The notes beneath the pieces were generated by a model. That model made no database searches and had not been told where the DNA came from. It saw only the letters and a program-made list of their open reading frames with translations. Of a DNA stretch of 64,000 nt, positions 33,198-41,786 are shown piece by piece. Position 1 is the stretch's first letter. Each line of letters starts with the position of its first letter. The translations under genes and the position numbers were made by a program. The DNA lies in NCBI GenBank assembly GCA_964432205.1, contig CAYSMK010000028.1, positions 1 through 64,000 on the forward strand. The letters are read 5' to 3'. The stretch is from Geomobilibacter sp964432205. Lineage in GTDB: Bacteria > Desulfobacterota > Desulfuromonadia > Geobacterales > DSM-12255.

Positions 33198-34589
33198 ATG
33201 AGTATTAACTACCGCTACCTGCTGCCGGCGCTGTTCCTGGCACTACCGGCAGTCTTTGTCGATCGGGCCGATGCCATTCCGGCCTTCAGCCGTGAGCACA
33301 ATACCGAGTGCACCACCTGTCATACGATTTTTCCCGAACTGAACGAGTATGGCATTGCCTTTCTCAAGAACGGCTTTGTCTGGACCAAGGGCAAGGCCCA
33401 GGAAGCGGAACCTCCCAAGGCTGTGCCGGTCAGGAAGGGGGCTGCGGCCACTCCTGCGGAAGTGAAGGGGGAGGGAGATCCAGAGCTTCTCGAGAAACTG
33501 AAGGCGAACGCCCAGACAAGCTCTGGGGATGATGAGCTCGATGCGCCTGCAGAGATGAAGGCTGCACCCAGGAAAAGCGAACCACTCTGGCTGGCCGGGT
33601 TGCCGGAAAAGGTGCCGTTGTCAATTACGGGAACGCTGAACGCAGCCTATGACGAGCATCCGGCGGACAAGGACAAGCTTGACCTCTCCACCCGTTCCCT
33701 GTCACTCCTTGCCGGGGGGGTCTTCCGTGACCGGGTGAGTTTCTTTGCCAAATACAACCTGTATGCCCAGGGGGCGTTCGATCCCGCCACCAGCAATACC
33801 CCTTCCAATAGCACCCCCGATATTGAAGAGGTCTATATCGTCTGGCGCAAAGCCCTTGATACCCCCATCAATCTGAAGATCGGCCGGTTCCGTCCGACCC
33901 TCTCGCTCTGGAAGAAAAACAACAAGATCATGGTTTCCGATTTCGCCACGACCAGCTACCGGATCGGCAACTCACTGTTTGCTGTTGAATCGACCGAGGA
34001 TGCCCTGGAAGCCAATGCCGTGCTCGGCAACCGCCTTTTTGTCGCCGGCGGGATCGTTGATCGGAACGGTCAGGATTCCAAGGAAGGGTACGGACATATC
34101 TCCTTCAAGGTCGGCGGCTCAGATTTCCTCGGCAAGGAACCTGAGGTGGATCTCGATCAGGAGAGTATGTGGGACTATTTTTCGCTCACCATCGCCGGCT
34201 ACGGGTATGTGGGGCGCAATTCTATCAGCCTTGCCTCCAGCCAGCGAAACAACTTCTACCGGGCCGGAGTGGATCTGGATGCGATATACAAGAGCCTGCG
34301 CGTGAAGCTGTCCGGCGTCAAGGGGCGGGATAACAATCCGGATTTTGCCTCCGCGATCAAGACCGATTCCATGGTCTATGCGGCCCAGGCCGAGTACATG
34401 TTCGATGTCGACCTGATGGGTCTCGCCCGCTTCGAGCACCAGGATATCGGCACTGAAATCATTCGCCGGTATATTCCGGCCATTGCCTATACCCCTATCC
34501 AGAACACAAAGGTTACGCTGGAATACCAGTATGAGTCAGGGCAGGCGATTAACCGGAAAACCCTCCTCGGCCTGAGGGTGGCATTCTAG
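33198..34589 (+). CDS. Outer-membrane beta-barrel protein with an N-terminal heme motif
   Basis: A 463-residue exported protein. The signal peptide (about 1-26) is followed by IPAFSREHNTECTTCHTIFP, which carries one CXXCH, and then a charged Ala/Pro/Glu/Lys linker (about 66-130). From about residue 140 to the end, alternating strands (LSITGTLNAAYDEH, RVSFFAKYNLYAQG, VTLEYQYESG) finish in Phe (GLRVAF), the usual outer-membrane assembly signal. It would form the pore of a porin-cytochrome conduit while supplying a heme of its own near the periplasmic mouth. A GGAGG site precedes the ATG. The cytochrome lipoprotein is 67 nt upstream and a monoheme protein 26 nt downstream. Confidence 0.85.
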   Translation: MSINYRYLLPALFLALPAVFVDRADAIPAFSREHNTECTTCHTIFPELNEYGIAFLKNGFVWTKGKAQEAEPPKAVPVRKGAAATPAEVKGEGDPELLEKLKANAQTSSGDDELDAPAEMKAAPRKSEPLWLAGLPEKVPLSITGTLNAAYDEHPADKDKLDLSTRSLSLLAGGVFRDRVSFFAKYNLYAQGAFDPATSNTPSNSTPDIEEVYIVWRKALDTPINLKIGRFRPTLSLWKKNNKIMVSDFATTSYRIGNSLFAVESTEDALEANAVLGNRLFVAGGIVDRNGQDSKEGYGHISFKVGGSDFLGKEPEVDLDQESMWDYFSLTIAGYGYVGRNSISLASSQRNNFYRAGVDLDAIYKSLRVKLSGVKGRDNNPDFASAIKTDSMVYAAQAEYMFDVDLMGLARFEHQDIGTEIIRRYIPAIAYTPIQNTKVTLEYQYESGQAINRKTLLGLRVAF

Positions 34590-34615
34590 AAGCTGTTCAC
34601 GTAAGGAGAGACTCC

Positions 34616-34975
34616 ATGAGGCGTTTACTGTTGCTGTTGACGATTATCTGTCTCACTGTTTCCGTTGCTGAAGCCAGGCTCAAGACCGTTGGCAAGGGGG
34701 ACAAGCTTAACATCGATCCTGCCATGGTTCCGCCGAACTGGAAGGGGGCGTTCGACATCCTGCAGTTACGCTGCATCAAGTGTCATTCCATGGAGCGGAC
34801 CGTCATCGCGATCTCAACCGGGATTGCTCCGGTGACCGGCCAACCGTTCGACAAGCAGGCAACCAAGAGCTACGGCATCAAGATGCTGCGAAAGCCCAAG
34901 TCTGGTATGAACAGGGACGAGGTCAAGCAGGTGATAGGGCTGATGAACTGGTTGCTTGATGAGGCGCACAAGTAG
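34616..34975 (+). CDS. Periplasmic monoheme c-type cytochrome
   Basis: A 119-residue protein with a signal peptide (residues 1-20) and one heme motif, LRCIKCHSMER (CIKCH). A downstream Met (KMLRKP or SGMNRD) could be the sixth heme ligand. It looks like a small soluble electron shuttle. As last gene of the five-gene cytochrome run, it would bring electrons from the periplasm to the heme-bearing barrel. GGAG is present 9 nt before the ATG. Confidence 0.88.
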   Translation: MRRLLLLLTIICLTVSVAEARLKTVGKGDKLNIDPAMVPPNWKGAFDILQLRCIKCHSMERTVIAISTGIAPVTGQPFDKQATKSYGIKMLRKPKSGMNRDEVKQVIGLMNWLLDEAHK

Positions 34976-35003
34976 GCGGCAGCTGGGGTGACAGCAGTGG
35001 TGA

Positions 35004-35040
35004 GTTCAGGCCCGGAGCGATGATCGCGTCGGGCCTGAAC
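35004..35040. terminator. Bidirectional hairpin between convergent operons
   Basis: GTTCAGGCCCG (35004-35014) and CGGGCCTGAAC (35030-35040) form an 11-bp stem with an inner GCGA/TCGC stem. TTTGAT follows on the plus strand. It separates the plus-strand cytochrome operon from the minus-strand aroQ/FXD genes. Confidence 0.7.
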
Positions 35041-35053
35041 TTTGATACAGTGC

Positions 35054-35263
35054 TTACTCTTCCTTGGCGATGCGAATGACCTGCAGGACGCCGGGCATCT
35101 GCTCAAGCTTGCCGGTATCCAGGGTCTCGGTATTGCCGATAACGCCGATTATGGTCCGGTTGGCACCGGTGGATTGATGGATATCGAAGTTATTGGTGAT
35201 GAGGAAGTCCTTGACCTGGTCAAGAGAAGCTTCATCGGCATGTTTTTTCATGATGATCAGCAC
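35054..35263 (-). CDS. Stand-alone FXD (ferredoxin-like) regulatory domain of DAHP synthase
   Basis: A 69-residue protein that corresponds to the N-terminal FXD domain of Thermotoga-type DAHP synthase: LIIMKKHADEASLDQVKDFL, then RTIIGVIGNTETLD and PGVLQVIRI. In the fused enzymes this domain closes the active site when tyrosine binds. Here it ends in KEE with no synthase attached. The GTG at 35263 follows GGAGG by 6 nt. It sits 45 nt after the chorismate mutase gene on the same strand, so it may act in trans on the shikimate or chorismate step. The homology is clear; the trans role is inference. Confidence 0.8.
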   Translation of the reverse strand: MLIIMKKHADEASLDQVKDFLITNNFDIHQSTGANRTIIGVIGNTETLDTGKLEQMPGVLQVIRIAKEE

Positions 35264-35308
35264 TGCGTACCTCCATAGGGGGATCAACGAGATTGGTGCC
35301 TTGAGCCG

Positions 35309-35626
35309 TTACTGGTCCCCGGTCCCCGGTCCCTGTTTACTGGTCATGATCCTTTCGAGGCGGCGGGATTCGTCGATGACCCGCTCAAAGAGGCGAATGA
35401 TGGCCTGATCGTCAAGGGGGCCGGGATTGTCGGCCTGCATCCGGCGAAAGATGGCCTTTTCCCGGGTTGGATCATAGACGGCAAGCCCTTTTTGTTTCTT
35501 GATCTCGCCGATGCGAAGGGCCAGGTCTGCCCGCTGGTTGAAGATCTGCAACAGCAGACTGTCCAGACGGTCTATCTCCTGGCGAAAGGTATCGATGGTG
35601 GCTGCCTCAGAACTGTTTTCGGACAA
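35309..35626 (-). CDS. aroQ: Chorismate mutase, AroQ class
   Basis: A 105-residue all-helical protein that converts chorismate to prephenate. AroQ signatures are present: FRQEIDRLDSLLLQIFNQRA with the first catalytic Arg, LALRIGEIKKQKG with the second Arg and Lys, REKAIFRRM with the Glu, and RLFERVIDESRRLE at the end. TTG at 35626 is the best start, 6 nt after AGGAGAG; an ATG at 35713 would overlap nadB by over 100 nt. It overlaps the nadB stop by 20 nt and is followed by the FXD protein. Confidence 0.88.
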   Translation of the reverse strand: MSENSSEAATIDTFRQEIDRLDSLLLQIFNQRADLALRIGEIKKQKGLAVYDPTREKAIFRRMQADNPGPLDDQAIIRLFERVIDESRRLERIMTSKQGPGTGDQ

Positions 35627-37202
35627 AGGTATCTCTCCTGCCGCGGATGTCGTCCCGCTCGGGATAGTCGATGGTATAGTGGAGTCCCCTGGATTCTTTG
35701 CGCTGCTGGGCACAGAGGACGATCAACTCGGCCACGGTGGCGATGTTGCGCAATTCCACCAGGTCGGAGGTGACGATGAAGTCCCAGTAGTAATCCTCGA
35801 TTTCCTCCTGGATGAGCCGGATGCGTCTGAGTGCCCGCTCAAGGCGCTTGTCGGAGCGGACGATACCGACGTAGTTCCACATGAAGCGACGGATTTCGTC
35901 CCAATTCTGGGAAACCACTACCATTTCATCGCTATTGGTGGCTGAGCCGGCATCCCATTCCGGGATGTCGGGGAATTCGAAGCTGTTGTCGACAAGCACC
36001 TTGGTGGCATGCTGAAATGCCCTGCCCGCATACACAGCCGCCTCCAGGAGCGAGTTGCTCGCCAGTCGATTGGCTCCGTGCAGGCCGGTGAATGCCACTT
36101 CACCGATGGCATACAGATGCTTGACATCGGTTTCGGCGTTGCTGTCGACGACGACCCCGCCGCACAGGTAGTGAGCCGCCGGCACGACCGGCAAAGGCTC
36201 CCGGGTCATGTCGAGACCAAAACCGAGACAGGTCTGGTAGATATTCGGGAAGCGGTTTTTGATGTAATCCGGCTCTTTGTGGGTAATGTCCAGATAGACG
36301 CAGTCGTCTCCCCAGGTCTTCATTTCGCTGTCGATGGCGCGGGCGACGATGTCCCGCGGAGCGAGATCCTTCAGCGGGTGATAGTTCTCCATGAACGCGG
36401 TGCCGTCCCGTCGGCGCAGGATCGCTCCTTCCCCACGGACCGCTTCGGAGATGAGGAATGACTTGGCATGCGGGTGGTAGAGAGTGGTGGGGTGGAACTG
36501 CATGAACTCCATGTTGCCGATGGTTGCACCCGCGCGGTAGGCCATGGCTACGCCGTCGCCGGTTGCCACATCCGGGTTGCAGGTGTAGAGATACACCTTT
36601 CCGGCGCCGCCGGTGGCCAGCAGGGTGATCTTGGCCCGGAAGGTTCTGACGTCGTTGGTTTCGCTGTTCAGCACATGGGCACCCAGGCAGCGGTTCGTCT
36701 TGAGCCGGCGCCGGGTCACTTTTGCTTCGGTGATCAGATCGATGGCAATATGGTCTTCGAATATCCTGATGTTCGGGTTGTTGCGTGCCTCTTCCACCAA
36801 GGCCCGTTCGATCTCACGGCCGGTCACGTCGTCGGCATGGAGAATGCGGCGCTGGCTGTGTCCTCCTTCCCGGGTCAGGTCGTAGGAGTCGCCGCTGGTC
36901 GTGAAATGGACCCCCCAATCGATAAGGCTCCGGATGACCTCGGGACCCTCCTCGACAACCATGCGGACCACATCCTCATGGCAGATGCCGGCGCCGGCAA
37001 CCAGCGTGTCCTGGACGTGGGCGTCGAACGAGTCTTCCTGGGAGAATACGGAGGCAATGCCTCCCTGGGCGTAGTTGGTGGCAGATTCAGTGACGTCGCG
37101 TTTGGTGACAATCGCCACGGTGCCGTGTTCCGCCGCCCGCAAAGCGAATGAGAGGCCGGCAATGCCGCTGCCGATGATGAGAAAATCACTGTCAATCAGC
37201 AT
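35607..37202 (-). CDS. nadB: L-aspartate oxidase
   Basis: A 531-residue FAD enzyme that oxidises aspartate to iminoaspartate, the first step of de novo NAD synthesis. The FAD motif is FLIIGSGIAGLSFAL at the N-terminus. AQGGIASVF, HADDVTGREIERAL, AAHYLCGGVVVD and GLHGANRLASNSLLEA are diagnostic of NadB against succinate dehydrogenase. The start at 37202 is where the family begins. It leads an aroQ-FXD run. A sigma-70 promoter with a palindrome in its spacer lies about 45-70 bp upstream. Confidence 0.95.
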   Translation of the reverse strand: MLIDSDFLIIGSGIAGLSFALRAAEHGTVAIVTKRDVTESATNYAQGGIASVFSQEDSFDAHVQDTLVAGAGICHEDVVRMVVEEGPEVIRSLIDWGVHFTTSGDSYDLTREGGHSQRRILHADDVTGREIERALVEEARNNPNIRIFEDHIAIDLITEAKVTRRRLKTNRCLGAHVLNSETNDVRTFRAKITLLATGGAGKVYLYTCNPDVATGDGVAMAYRAGATIGNMEFMQFHPTTLYHPHAKSFLISEAVRGEGAILRRRDGTAFMENYHPLKDLAPRDIVARAIDSEMKTWGDDCVYLDITHKEPDYIKNRFPNIYQTCLGFGLDMTREPLPVVPAAHYLCGGVVVDSNAETDVKHLYAIGEVAFTGLHGANRLASNSLLEAAVYAGRAFQHATKVLVDNSFEFPDIPEWDAGSATNSDEMVVVSQNWDEIRRFMWNYVGIVRSDKRLERALRRIRLIQEEIEDYYWDFIVTSDLVELRNIATVAELIVLCAQQRKESRGLHYTIDYPERDDIRGRRDTFVRKQF

Positions 37203-37244
37203 GATGTATCCTGACTTGAACATATGGATTGGAAACAACGGCAG

Positions 37245-37273
37245 ATTATTTTCCCCCAGGGGGCTTTTGTCAA
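37245..37273 (-). promoter_or_regulatory. Sigma-70 promoter of nadB with a palindrome in the spacer
   Basis: On the minus strand TTGACA (37273-37268) and AATAAT (37250-37245) are 17 bp apart. The spacer contains CCCCCTGGGGG, a palindrome placed where a repressor would block polymerase. On the opposite strand TTGAAA (37303-37308) and TAATAT (37327-37332) may serve the divergent transglycosylase gene. Confidence 0.55.
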
Positions 37274-37374
37274 GGGATTTGATGAGTTATGCAGACATTC
37301 CCTTGAAATCGAATGAAAATAATATTTAATATACAGGCAACACCGTGCTAGAGTATTCGGCGGAGAAGATACGA

Positions 37375-37974
37375 ATGAACAGTGGGCGATGGATACTGAC
37401 GATTGCATTTGTTGCGCTGATGACCTCCTCGGTTTCAGCGGATATTTACCGCTACGAGGATGAAGAAGGGGTGGTTCATTTTACCGACGTTCCCACCGAT
37501 CGCCGGTTCAAACTGTTCATGCGCGACCTCAAGAAGGATAAACGGCTGAGAACCACGTTCAGGCTCGGCGAGTGTGCCCGCAACCCGGAAGAGTTTGCCT
37601 CGATCATCAACCAGTGCTCCCTTGAATACGGGGTGGACAAGGCGCTGGTACAGGCGGTCATCCACGCTGAATCCGGCTACAATCCCAACGCAGTTTCCCC
37701 TAAGGGCGCAGCGGGGCTCATGCAGCTGATGCCAAAAACCGCCCAGGGACTCAAGGTGAACGATTCCTTTAATCCGACGGAAAACATCCGGGGTGGCGTA
37801 CGGTATCTCCGGTTCCTGCTCGATACCTTCAAAGGGGATGTGACCCTGGCACTTGCCGCCTACAATGCCGGCCTCTCCAAGGTGGCCAAGTACGGTGGCA
37901 TTCCACCCTATAACGAGACGCGTACCTATGTGGCCAAGGTCCTTAGTTACCAGAAATCCTACCAGACAAATTAG
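37375..37974 (+). CDS. Lytic transglycosylase (SLT family) with DUF4124-like N-terminus
   Basis: A 199-residue exported protein. A signal peptide (1-22) is followed by a DUF4124-like segment (IYRYEDEEGVVHFTDVPTD). The SLT domain has the catalytic Glu99 in VIHAESGYNPNAVSPKGAAG, then LMQLMPKTAQ and LALAAYNAG. It cleaves peptidoglycan to 1,6-anhydromuramyl products. The ATG at 37375 is chosen because the signal peptide begins there. pgsA starts 8 nt after its stop. Confidence 0.9.
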   Translation: MNSGRWILTIAFVALMTSSVSADIYRYEDEEGVVHFTDVPTDRRFKLFMRDLKKDKRLRTTFRLGECARNPEEFASIINQCSLEYGVDKALVQAVIHAESGYNPNAVSPKGAAGLMQLMPKTAQGLKVNDSFNPTENIRGGVRYLRFLLDTFKGDVTLALAAYNAGLSKVAKYGGIPPYNETRTYVAKVLSYQKSYQTN

Positions 37975-37982
37975 GCATTTTC

Positions 37983-38579
37983 ATGACGTCATCAACATCA
38001 TCCGGCACGATCTGGAATATTCCCAACATCCTGACCCTGATGCGCATCGCCGCAATTCCGGTCATCGTGGTCCTGCTGCTTTCACCCTCGCGGGATGCCG
38101 GTTTTTGGGCGGCAGCGGTCTTCTCCGCAGCATCGGTTACCGACTGGCTTGACGGCTACCTGGCGCGGCGGATGGGGATTGTCACGGTGTTCGGCAAATT
38201 TCTCGATCCGATTGCCGACAAGCTTATCGTGATGGCAGCGCTGATCATGATCATTCCCTATGACCGGGTGCCGGCCTGGATGGTCCTGGTGATACTGGGG
38301 AGAGAGATCATCATCACCGGTCTGCGTGGTATCGCTTCAAGCGAAGGGATTGTTATCTCGGCCAGTGACCTGGGAAAGTTCAAAACCATCTTTCAGATCG
38401 TGGCCATAATCGGACTGCTGCTGCATTACGACTACCCCTGGTTCTTTTCGGTGAACCATCCTCTCCTGCTGGTCAATATGCACAATGTGGGGATGTTTTA
38501 CCTCTGGATCGCCTTTGTCATCACGGTCTGGTCCGGTGTGGACTACCTGGTCAAGTTCATGCGGGTCATCGCCCGTTAG
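37983..38579 (+). CDS. pgsA: CDP-diacylglycerol--glycerol-3-phosphate 3-phosphatidyltransferase
   Basis: A 198-residue inner-membrane enzyme that makes phosphatidylglycerophosphate. The CDP-alcohol phosphotransferase motif is complete in DWLDGYLARRMG followed by GKFLDPIADK. It opens with WNIPNILTLMRI, the usual PgsA start, and has about five helices. It lies 8 nt after the transglycosylase gene. Confidence 0.94.
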   Translation: MTSSTSSGTIWNIPNILTLMRIAAIPVIVVLLLSPSRDAGFWAAAVFSAASVTDWLDGYLARRMGIVTVFGKFLDPIADKLIVMAALIMIIPYDRVPAWMVLVILGREIIITGLRGIASSEGIVISASDLGKFKTIFQIVAIIGLLLHYDYPWFFSVNHPLLLVNMHNVGMFYLWIAFVITVWSGVDYLVKFMRVIAR

Positions 38580-38669
38580 CCGGCATATGCTGTTTTCGTT
38601 GTCAAGGGACCTGTCTTCCTGCCGATACAAAAATAAGGTTGTCTTAACTATAGCTGTTGGAGGTTGCCG

Positions 38670-39479
38670 ATGAAAATGCGTGCTGGAGTCCTGGTCGCCA
38701 TCTTCTGTTCCTTTCAGATTACGACAGCAGGCGCGGAATCGATCAAGCTTGCCGGTTCGGGGCAGATGATCCCCCTGATCAACGAATTGAGCAAGGGATA
38801 CATGAAAAAGAATCCCCAGGATACGGTTGAGGTGAACCAGAAGTCGCTGGGACAGATGGGGGGTGTCATGGCGGTGAGCAAGGGGGTGATCGACATTGCC
38901 ATGTCGGCCCGTAATCTCGACACCAACGAAAAGAAGCTGCAGGTTCAGGCCTATGAAATTGCCAAGGTTGCCGGGCTCTTTGCCGTCAATGCCGCAACGC
39001 CGGTCACGTCGCTTACCAGCCAGCAGGTATGTGACATCTATGGCGGCAAGATCAGGAACTGGTCCCAGGTGGGCGGACCGAACGCTGCAATTCTGCCGCT
39101 GACCCGGCCGGAGAACGACTCGACCAAGATTGCCGTGCGGCAGGGTATTGCCTGCTTCGAAAAGCTGAAGGAGGCGGAGGAGGTCAGGTCCATGCCCAAG
39201 GCCAAGGACATGCTTACTGAGTTGACCGGCAAGGCAAACACCCTCGGCATGATCGATGCGGTATCCTTAGCCGATGCCGGGGGCAAACTCAAGGCGGTGA
39301 AGGTTGATGGCAAGGATTTCACCTCGTCGGAGCAGAGCCCCATCATGCACCATTACAATCTCGTGCTTGGCAAGAACCGGAGCGACGCGATCGTGCGGTT
39401 CCTCCAGTTCGTCAGGTCACCCGAAGGGCAGGCGATCATCAAGCGCGAGAAGGCTTCGCCCGTCCCGTTTGTGATGTAG
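38670..39479 (+). CDS. PstS-like periplasmic phosphate/oxyanion-binding protein
   Basis: A 269-residue exported PBP-like protein: signal peptide (1-22), then KLAGSGQMIPLINELSKGY, QMGGVMAVSKGVIDIAMSAR and PLTRPENDST, typical of phosphate-binding folds. No pst permease or ATPase is nearby. Instead a chemoreceptor gene starts 47 nt later, so this protein may present a ligand to the receptor rather than to a transporter. GGAGG precedes the ATG. Confidence 0.82.
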   Translation: MKMRAGVLVAIFCSFQITTAGAESIKLAGSGQMIPLINELSKGYMKKNPQDTVEVNQKSLGQMGGVMAVSKGVIDIAMSARNLDTNEKKLQVQAYEIAKVAGLFAVNAATPVTSLTSQQVCDIYGGKIRNWSQVGGPNAAILPLTRPENDSTKIAVRQGIACFEKLKEAEEVRSMPKAKDMLTELTGKANTLGMIDAVSLADAGGKLKAVKVDGKDFTSSEQSPIMHHYNLVLGKNRSDAIVRFLQFVRSPEGQAIIKREKASPVPFVM

Positions 39480-39526
39480 TTCCAATGTTCCGGTCCGTAA
39501 CGAACCGTTAGCGAAAGCCTTTGGTC

Positions 39527-41647
39527 ATGGCCACTCACAGCATTTCTCGAAAATTTCTGTTCCGCCTGCTCCTGGTGCTATTCCTCGGCCAGATTGTCAT
39601 TGGTGCGTGGAGTTATATGGATCGCCGCACCACTGGCGAAGAGAACCTTCAGCGCAAGGCAACGGTGCAGGCAAGGATGCTGGCGGCCATTGCCTCGCGC
39701 TCCATGAGCGACTTCGACTTCACCTACCTGGGAGTGGTTGTCGATGAAACCATGAAAGATCCTGATATCCGCAAGGTGACGCTGGCGGACAAGGACGGCA
39801 CGGCCCTTCTCGAGAACGGTACCAAGGCTAAGGGGGAAGACCTTCGCACCATAGAGGTGCCGGTCATGGTTGGCGGTGACGCGGCTGCCAAGCTGGTCGT
39901 CAGGTATTCCGGCGCGGGGCTGCACAAGCGGCTGCTGCATCAGCTGCTACTCAACGTGGCTCTCCAGGTGGGGGTATTCTTTGTATTGTCCCTGACCATC
40001 CTTTTCTTCTTCCGCCGGCACCTGGGGAAAAAGATCGCTGCCATCAATGAGGCCATCGAGCATATCCGGGAAGGTGACCTGACCAGACAGATTCCCTCCC
40101 TGGGAGATGATGAGTTCGGCGACATCGCCAAGGGGCTCAACTTCATGGCTGACCAGCTGCATTCGACGGTCTCCCGGCTTGCCTCCATCGGGAACGGGCT
40201 GGCCTCGGCCATGGAGTCGTTGAATGCCAACTTTGCAACGGTCGGTTCTTCGGCGCGCACGCAACAGCAGTCTACCGAGAAGGTACTGAACGATATTTCC
40301 GATGCGTCCGCTGCCCAGCAGCGGATCCTTGACAATACCAACAGCCTGGCTGCGCTCTCGCAGGCCAATTCGACCGCACTCGATGAAATCAGTTCCACCT
40401 TTACCGAGACCGAAGCGAACATCGATTCCCTCAATGTGAATGTCAACGTGATCTATTCCACCATTGCCCAGTTGAACCAATCGGCCAAAGGGGTGGCGAG
40501 CGTGGTTGACAACGCCTCCAGCGCGGCTGCGGATACGGCCGGATCGGTGAGGGCGATCAACGACCTGGTGCAGACGATCGACGGGGCAGTAACGGCCACC
40601 TCTTCGCTCAGTGATCAGGTCATTGGTGTTGTTTCCGAAAAGGGGATCGTGCAGGTTGAAAACGCCATAGCGAGCATGGAGCAGATAAAGTCGTTCGTCT
40701 CCTCGCTGACCATGACCATGTCCCAACTGGATACCCGTTCCAAGGACGTGGCAAAGATCCTTGCCGTTATCCGGGAGGTAACCGACCAGGCCCACCTGCT
40801 GAGTCTCAACGCCCAGATCATTGCCGGCCAGGCGGGTGAGCACGGCCGGAGTTTTGCCGTGGTCGCCAACGAAATGAAGCTGCATTCGGCCAAGACCGCC
40901 GCCTCCACCAAGGAGATCGAGTCGATCATCCAGGCAATCCGCGGCCAGATCACGGCGGCAGTCGATGAAACCCACAATACCTTCCTTACGGTTACCGACG
41001 GGAGCCGGATAGTCTCAAGTGCCGGAGCCGCGTTGCACGAGGTTCTCGACGCATCCCGGCGCTCCGCGGAAATGGTCAAGGGGATCGAGCTTTCAACCAA
41101 GGAGCAGAGCCGTCTCGCCTCCCATATTCTGGGTGTGGTCAGCAAGCTGGAGACCGTCAACCGTGAAGTCAAGCGGGCCACCGATGAGGAAGTGCAGAGC
41201 ATCGTCTACCTGGAAGAGGGTTTACGCGCCATACGTGACTCCATGGAGGTGACCCGCAGCGCTACCCAGGAGCAGGGGGCTTCTCTGGAGGTCATTACCG
41301 GCAATATCCAGTCCGCCAATGCCAAGACCGGCGAGATTGCGGCCGCATCGCTGCAGCAGAAGAATGTGAACGGGCTTATTTCCGAATCGATGCGCACCAT
41401 CATGGCCCACGGTGGGAATACCCTGGCTGCCGTTCAGGATGCGGCCGGGAGAATTTCGACAATTTATCGGGATGTTGAACTGTTACGGCGTGAGATGGGT
41501 ATGTTCAGGGTTTCGGATCAGCAGTCCGACCAGCTTGCAGACGAGCCTGGCGACCAGCTTTCTGAGCAATTAGCCGTTGACACCCGTAACGAAAAAGGTT
41601 ATACAACTACCGGCCTTGACACCAACGTGTCATCCAGAGATGTGTAA
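39527..41647 (+). CDS. Methyl-accepting chemotaxis protein with divergent signalling tip
   Basis: A 706-residue membrane chemoreceptor. First helix about 9-28, small periplasmic sensor (about 30-140), second helix (about 145-168), HAMP (about 168-222, ending DDEFGDIAKGLNFMAD) and a long coiled coil. The hairpin tip reads VTDQAHLLSLNAQIIAGQAG followed by EHGRSFAVVANEM, in place of the usual TNLLALNAAIEAARAGE. The conserved Glu-Ala-Ala-Arg is Ile-Ala-Gly-Gln. It ends with a Gln/Asp-rich tail. The tip change may alter CheA/CheW coupling or direct the receptor to a non-chemotaxis pathway. The upstream neighbour is a PstS-like protein. Confidence 0.9.
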   Translation: MATHSISRKFLFRLLLVLFLGQIVIGAWSYMDRRTTGEENLQRKATVQARMLAAIASRSMSDFDFTYLGVVVDETMKDPDIRKVTLADKDGTALLENGTKAKGEDLRTIEVPVMVGGDAAAKLVVRYSGAGLHKRLLHQLLLNVALQVGVFFVLSLTILFFFRRHLGKKIAAINEAIEHIREGDLTRQIPSLGDDEFGDIAKGLNFMADQLHSTVSRLASIGNGLASAMESLNANFATVGSSARTQQQSTEKVLNDISDASAAQQRILDNTNSLAALSQANSTALDEISSTFTETEANIDSLNVNVNVIYSTIAQLNQSAKGVASVVDNASSAAADTAGSVRAINDLVQTIDGAVTATSSLSDQVIGVVSEKGIVQVENAIASMEQIKSFVSSLTMTMSQLDTRSKDVAKILAVIREVTDQAHLLSLNAQIIAGQAGEHGRSFAVVANEMKLHSAKTAASTKEIESIIQAIRGQITAAVDETHNTFLTVTDGSRIVSSAGAALHEVLDASRRSAEMVKGIELSTKEQSRLASHILGVVSKLETVNREVKRATDEEVQSIVYLEEGLRAIRDSMEVTRSATQEQGASLEVITGNIQSANAKTGEIAAASLQQKNVNGLISESMRTIMAHGGNTLAAVQDAAGRISTIYRDVELLRREMGMFRVSDQQSDQLADEPGDQLSEQLAVDTRNEKGYTTTGLDTNVSSRDV

Positions 41648-41648
41648 C

Positions 41649-41723
41649 GGCGGCGTAGCCAAGTGGTAAGGCAGAGCTCTGCAAAAGCTCCATTCAGCGG
41701 TTCAAATCCGCTCGCCGCCTCCA
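41649..41723 (+). tRNA. tRNA-Cys (GCA)
   Basis: The 75-nt sequence folds into a full cloverleaf. The acceptor stem is GGCGGCG/CGCCGCC with discriminator T and an encoded CCA. The anticodon loop CTCTGCAAAAG has GCA, and the T arm is AGCGGTTCAAATCCGCT. It begins one base after the chemoreceptor stop codon. Confidence 0.97.
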
Positions 41724-41726
41724 GAT

Positions 41727-41760
41727 AAAAGCTGACCCACAGAGTGGGTCGGCTTTTTTT
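41727..41760 (+). terminator. Intrinsic terminator after tRNA-Cys
   Basis: GCTGACCCAC pairs with GTGGGTCGGC around AGA, followed by TTTTTTT. It is 3 nt after the tRNA and would end both the tRNA and the receptor transcript. Confidence 0.92.
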
Positions 41761-41786
41761 ATATTTTTTTCAGGCAAGGAACCGTG

